Source of the DNA: an uncultured Clostridia bacterium
GTDB taxonomy: Bacteria > Bacillota > Clostridia > Oscillospirales > Acutalibacteraceae
Assembly (NCBI GenBank): GCA_947305745.1
Contig: CAMZEH010000003.1
Location: 37,050 to 101,049 of the forward strand
Direction: 5' to 3'
Length of the DNA stretch: 64,000 bases
Position 1 is the first letter of the stretch, and each line of letters opens with the position of its first letter. A program made the position numbers and the translations under genes. The notes under the pieces are model-generated. The model saw only the letters and a list, made by a program, of their open reading frames with translations, was not told where the DNA came from and searched no databases. Shown one piece after another: positions 60,613 to 64,000 of this stretch.

Positions 60613-61340
60613 ACGGATTCCTCCGAATCTATGATTTCGCCCGTTGTTATATCAACTTTTTGAAAATTATCCTTGCTCTGAGCATACGATTTTACCTGCT
60701 CAGAATAATTTTTTATAAGCTCGATTTCTTTTGTATCCAGTTCTCTTGCAACGCTAAATTGAACCTGAGAATATGAAATGCCCGTCTTGTTTACAGCCTT
60801 TTTGAGCGAAAATTTTGTCACTACGCTATCAGACTTTTTGCCCCTTGAAAGTAGGCGTTTGATGTATCTTGAAAACTCTTTATTTGAGCTTGTGGGAAGT
60901 GAAAGTACTACGGGAAATATCTCGCCTTCTCTTAAAAGATACATTTGGTGTTTATTTTTGCACGCTTTTGATCCGTTCTCGCCACTTCCGAACTTATTCT
61001 TGGGACAATTTATACACTTGCCACCCGGAATTCCAACACCTGTGATTCCGTCAATACTTAGACAATCGGGAGGATTATTCGATCCGTTGAACTTTGAACT
61101 ATAAAAGACGTACATAGGGTGGTGGTAAAGAATTACCGCAGAGAACTCTTTAATCATATCGGGCTCATCGGGATTACTGCTCGGAAACTCGAACATAGTG
61201 CCACCGCCTGCAGGTATTTTTATCCTTTCGAACTCGTTATCAAGTCCGCTGAGTTCTTCCAAAAAATCGCCGTTTATGCCCCCGTTAGCGAGGTTCATAT
61301 AACCTTGGTTTGTGTTTACTGTTAATTCATTTTTTGACAT
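60609..61340 (-). CDS. Phage replication-associated zinc-ribbon protein
   Basis: 243 residues. GGGTMFEFPS, AVILYHHPMYVFY and a Cys cluster GKCINCPKNKFGSGENGSKACKNKH, then an extended C-terminal region. Similar proteins lie next to the polymerase in Clostridia phages; a single-strand DNA-binding or replication accessory role is suggested. Ends DITTGEIIDSEESV. aaggagt ribosome site. Confidence 0.65.
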   Translation of the reverse strand: MSKNELTVNTNQGYMNLANGGINGDFLEELSGLDNEFERIKIPAGGGTMFEFPSSNPDEPDMIKEFSAVILYHHPMYVFYSSKFNGSNNPPDCLSIDGITGVGIPGGKCINCPKNKFGSGENGSKACKNKHQMYLLREGEIFPVVLSLPTSSNKEFSRYIKRLLSRGKKSDSVVTKFSLKKAVNKTGISYSQVQFSVARELDTKEIELIKNYSEQVKSYAQSKDNFQKVDITTGEIIDSEESV

Positions 61341-61353
61341 TTAAAATTACTCC

Positions 61354-61767
61354 TTATTTATTGTATTTTCTTGTGCTGACTGTGTTTTTTTCAAATATGT
61401 TTATGAGGCCATCAAGCCATTTGGGAAGCTCATTTTCATTCTCGGAAATCTGCTCTTTTACAAATGCCGAGAGCGAGCTCGGATTCACAGTTTCAACCAC
61501 TAAATCACCGTATCCTGCATTCTTAAGCGAACTGTAAAGCTCCTCTTTTTTGCCCGAAACCGCTGATGCTTTAAGACTTGTCCGAAGCGAAAAACTTGTA
61601 TTCCCATGTGTAAAATTTTGTGTTTCTTTAAGAGTCATGAGCTCCGCAAGAGCACTTTCAACCTCAAATATCATGTCGTTTAAATTCCTAAGTTCCAGCT
61701 CTTTTTGTTTCTTTTTGTCTTTGAGCTCTTTAAATCTGTCCGCCAATTCAAACATTACATCTTCCAT
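61354..61767 (-). CDS. Phage coiled-coil protein, unknown
   Basis: 137 residues from the ATG at 61767 (gaggaga upstream). Heptad-rich N-terminus (ELADRFKELKDKKKQKELELRNLNDMIFEVESALAELM), then GNTSFSLRTSLKASAVSGKKEELYSSLKNAGYGDLVVETVNPSSLSAFVKEQ. Resembles small proteins near phage helicases, function unknown. Confidence 0.65.
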   Translation of the reverse strand: MEDVMFELADRFKELKDKKKQKELELRNLNDMIFEVESALAELMTLKETQNFTHGNTSFSLRTSLKASAVSGKKEELYSSLKNAGYGDLVVETVNPSSLSAFVKEQISENENELPKWLDGLINIFEKNTVSTRKYNK

Positions 61768-61771
61768 AAAT

Positions 61772-63199
61772 TCATATCTCCTCTGCATTACTAAACGGAT
61801 TTAAGCCATGTTTATACTCGTCAATGATAGACGAGGCTAAGTCATATTTTTTCTTGAGTGCTTTCAAAACTTTTTCATCAACTGTGTTTTTGGCAATCAA
61901 GTAGATATATGTGCAGTTTTCTTTTTGCCCTGTACGATGAATTCGAGCTTTGGCTTGCTCGAAATTACTCATTGAGTAGTCAAGAGAATAGAAAACCATC
62001 GTACTTGCAGCCGTCAGCGTTATGCCAAGTCCGGCGGTCGCTATCTGACCGACAAACACCAAGACATCCGCATCGTTTTGGAACTTAGCTATCTCATCGG
62101 CTCTGTTTTTGATTTCGCCCGTTATGATAGAAAAGCGTAAGCCTTTATTGGTAAGTAGCTTTTTTATCGCATCAATTTCGGGAATGAACCGAGCCATAAC
62201 CACCAGTTTTTTGCCACTTGCGGTTACTTCATCGATAATATCCTCGAAGGCATTCAATTTTGCCTTGCTGATTTGGTGTACTTTTTTGCCATCGTCATCA
62301 CCGAGAAAACCGCCTGTAAGCTGAGACAATCTCAAAATCTTAGTAAGCACGTTTGTTACAGTAACCTCGCTATTTTGCAATTCTGCAAAACTATCTCTAA
62401 CGAGGTGTTTGTAGGTGTTCATTGCGTAAGGTTCAAGTTCCACATATCTTACGATATCGGTCGTTTCGGGTAAATCCAAACACTCAGACTTTTTGGCTAC
62501 GAATGCAATACTGTGAATTTTGTTTTTTAGCTCGTCTTTCATTGATTCCTTAAGCACAGGTGTATGATTGCCATAGCCAACCATATCGAAGTAATGATTA
62601 CGAAACGTATAAAAACTCTTGCCAAAAATTTTAGGCTCTAAAAATTTATACTGCGAGAAAATATCAATAGCTTTATTGGTTATGGCTGTGCCGGTAAGTA
62701 TCAGCTTGTATCTCGTTTTTTCGCCAAGTCTGTGAAGTGATTTTGATGCTGAAATATTATGGGTTTTTATCTTGTGCGACTCATCGCAGATAATCATATC
62801 GGGATGCCAGTTTTTAATTTGCCGCTCTATTCGCCAAACCGATTCATAATTTACAACTGCAATCTGCAAGGCTCGCCCTTCCAGCGAGTATAAAGTTTCG
62901 ATTTTCTTCTCAAGGGAGCCTTTTAAAATCTTTAAATTGTGATCAAAGTTCGCAAACTTTGAAAACTCTTCTTCCCAAACTCCGCAAATCGATAGAGGGC
63001 ATACTATTAAAAGATTCCTAATCCTCCTTTCATTAAATAGCTCTCCTGCAACCGCCACGGAAATTAAACTCTTGCCACAACCCATCTCAACAAGAAGTGC
63101 TGCTCCGTTGTCGCTTTTAAACTTATGCATAACAAACTCAAATGCCCTTCTTTGATGTTCAAATGGTCTCGCCTTGATTGGCATCTCCAAATACTTCAT
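61772..63199 (-). CDS. SNF2-family helicase
   Basis: 475 residues from the ATG at 63199 (gagga six nt upstream). Motifs I (LLVEMGCGKS), II (ICDESHKIKT), III (LILTGTAITN) and VI (QAKARIHRTGQKENCTYIYL). DNA-dependent ATPase of the single-domain phage type. Follows a small gene with a 41-nt overlap. Confidence 0.93.
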   Translation of the reverse strand: MKYLEMPIKARPFEHQRRAFEFVMHKFKSDNGAALLVEMGCGKSLISVAVAGELFNERRIRNLLIVCPLSICGVWEEEFSKFANFDHNLKILKGSLEKKIETLYSLEGRALQIAVVNYESVWRIERQIKNWHPDMIICDESHKIKTHNISASKSLHRLGEKTRYKLILTGTAITNKAIDIFSQYKFLEPKIFGKSFYTFRNHYFDMVGYGNHTPVLKESMKDELKNKIHSIAFVAKKSECLDLPETTDIVRYVELEPYAMNTYKHLVRDSFAELQNSEVTVTNVLTKILRLSQLTGGFLGDDDGKKVHQISKAKLNAFEDIIDEVTASGKKLVVMARFIPEIDAIKKLLTNKGLRFSIITGEIKNRADEIAKFQNDADVLVFVGQIATAGLGITLTAASTMVFYSLDYSMSNFEQAKARIHRTGQKENCTYIYLIAKNTVDEKVLKALKKKYDLASSIIDEYKHGLNPFSNAEEI

Positions 63200-63386
63200 C
63201 ACTTTCCTCCTCTCTAATTTCTACCGATTGAACGCTTTTCTCAGGTACGATAACCATTACTTTCTCTACACCGCCAAACCATTTAAGCGCCAATTTTTTA
63301 ATCCATGTAAGCCTATCAAATTCAGCTATGCTTATTGGCTTTTCTCCGGGTCTTCTGACGGTTATTTTCATTTGATGCTTTATCAT
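63159..63386 (-). CDS. Small unknown phage protein
   Basis: 75 residues, MKITVRRPGEKPISIAEFDRLTWIKKLALKWFGGVEKVMVIVPEKS...; gaggtg ribosome site before the ATG at 63386. Common small gene before phage SNF2 helicases, in my recall; function unknown. Overlaps the helicase gene. Confidence 0.7.
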   Translation of the reverse strand: MIKHQMKITVRRPGEKPISIAEFDRLTWIKKLALKWFGGVEKVMVIVPEKSVQSVEIREEESDEVFGDANQGETI

Positions 63387-63531
63387 TTTTTACACCTCAT
63401 TTCAGAGGCTTTATTTTTTACGTTCTTAAAAGTGCCTCTATATATAAGCCACGGGAGAGACAAAACCCGTCTAAAATTTTTTACTTTCTGTTTTTTAAAT
63501 AAAAATTTGCAGTTCAAACGTATAATTTTAT
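63387..63531. other. Structured 5' region before the helicase operon
   Basis: Contains two inverted repeats: agaggc/gcctct (about 63404-63440) and acggg/cccgt (63452-63471), plus the AT-rich sequence ctatatata between them. No ORF. Probably a 5' leader or regulatory region of the replication genes. Confidence 0.4.
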
Positions 63532-63939
63532 CTAAGAATTTGATGATATAATACGTTTCAGTTTCTTTTTAATTTTTGCCAGTCTTAATTGGATTGCATT
63601 CTCTGTGATTCCCAAAACACACGCATACTGTTTTTGGGTCATAGGTTTATCATTTAAATACAAATTAAGCAGTAGTTCTTGTTCCTGTGGTTTTAATTTA
63701 GCAATCGCAGCATAGAGCTTGTCCTTATCGAGATTTTTTAAAGTTTGTGAATAAACATCTGTATTTGTGGCAATACTTTGTTTGTCTGAATCAAGTAAAC
63801 TTAAACTTTCATGCCTACGAGTTTCTTTGCGATTATTATTTTTTAAATCTCTGTCAAGTTCGAGAATAATTTTTTCGAATTCACCATATACTGATATAGA
63901 GGTTTCCTCACCATTGACAAATTTGTATTTTATCTCCAT
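63532..63939 (-). CDS. Sigma-70 region 4-like regulator
   Basis: 135 residues; C-terminal KDKLYAAIAKLKPQEQELLLNLYLNDKPMTQKQYACVLGITENAIQLRLAKIKKKLKRI is a sigma-type helix-turn-helix. Typical in Firmicutes mobile elements as a small transcription regulator. aaagga upstream. The gene is the last complete one before the window edge. Confidence 0.8.
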   Translation of the reverse strand: MEIKYKFVNGEETSISVYGEFEKIILELDRDLKNNNRKETRRHESLSLLDSDKQSIATNTDVYSQTLKNLDKDKLYAAIAKLKPQEQELLLNLYLNDKPMTQKQYACVLGITENAIQLRLAKIKKKLKRIISSNS

Positions 63940-64000
63940 GTTCCGTTGTCCTTTCGAATTTTGATTTATTTCAAAAACAAAAGGTCTACGGCGGACTGCG
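63940..64000. other. Right-edge sequence
   Basis: 61 nt, the leader of the sigma-like gene, with its aaagga ribosome site. No other feature. Confidence 0.5.

Noticed and set aside
18158..64000. Lysogeny repressor (CI-like) or tyrosine integrase in the prophage
   Set aside because: Neither was seen; integration is by serine recombinases, and a repressor, if any, would lie beyond the right edge.

Overview
The window is low-GC Gram-positive DNA, most likely from an uncultured gut-type Clostridia (Oscillospirales-like) bacterium. Evidence: strong AGGAGG-type ribosome sites, consensus TTGACA/TATAAT promoters, a surface protein with a sortase-like tail, and a Firmicutes siphophage-type prophage. 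The genus cannot be fixed from sequence alone.

Region 1 (1-17.5 kb) is host chromosome. It carries a 5'-truncated SDF-family symporter, a small membrane protein, tRNA-Gly(CCC), a large secreted surface protein with its own consensus promoter, alanine dehydrogenase, tRNA-Pro(CGG), endonuclease III (nth), an orphan phage-like Sak/DUF1071 annealing protein, queA and tgt (queuosine tRNA modification), the lysine/diaminopimelate operon asd-dapA-dapB, and a deoxyribosyltransferase-fold protein. Three unfamiliar genes follow between tgt and ssrA: a Lys-rich protein, a secreted protein ending in a long charged helix, and a protein with ADP-ribosyltransferase-like motifs.

Region 2 (17.5-18.15 kb) holds tmRNA (ssrA) with an unusually long predicted tag, its terminator, and a set of inverted repeats. 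This marks the junction with the mobile element.

Region 3 (18.15 kb to the right edge, not closed) is a prophage with almost everything on the minus strand, so it reads right to left. Order of transcription: sigma-like regulator, SNF2 helicase, zinc-ribbon protein, family A DNA polymerase, DUF7768-like protein, AEP primase-DUF927 helicase, an iteron-like AT-rich origin candidate, VRR-NUC nuclease, DUF1492 regulator, HNH endonuclease, small terminase. Then comes an 8.5-kb accessory island: PnuC-like membrane protein, RhuM-Fic, ParB-like/adenine-type methyltransferase, C5-cytosine methyltransferase, DUF4314, amidoligase, gamma-glutamylcyclotransferase-like enzyme and small unknown proteins. After it come large terminase, a promoter-plus-terminator 'moron' encoding a nucleotidyltransferase-fold protein, portal, ClpP-type protease, HK97 capsid, connectors, a block of about ten fibre-like genes, major tail protein, a frameshifted tail chaperone, tape measure, Dit, tail endopeptidase, tail fibre, GH25 lysin, holin, small regulators and two overlapping serine recombinases next to ssrA.

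The most notable signal is a family of five related 5' leader elements (two near-identical at 145 nt, one strongly related, two diverged). Each lies just upstream of an accessory gene, and several of these genes also have their own terminator. Three of the leaders flank the amidoligase/cyclotransferase island. Together they look like a dispersed regulon built from self-contained expression cassettes inserted between the two terminase genes.
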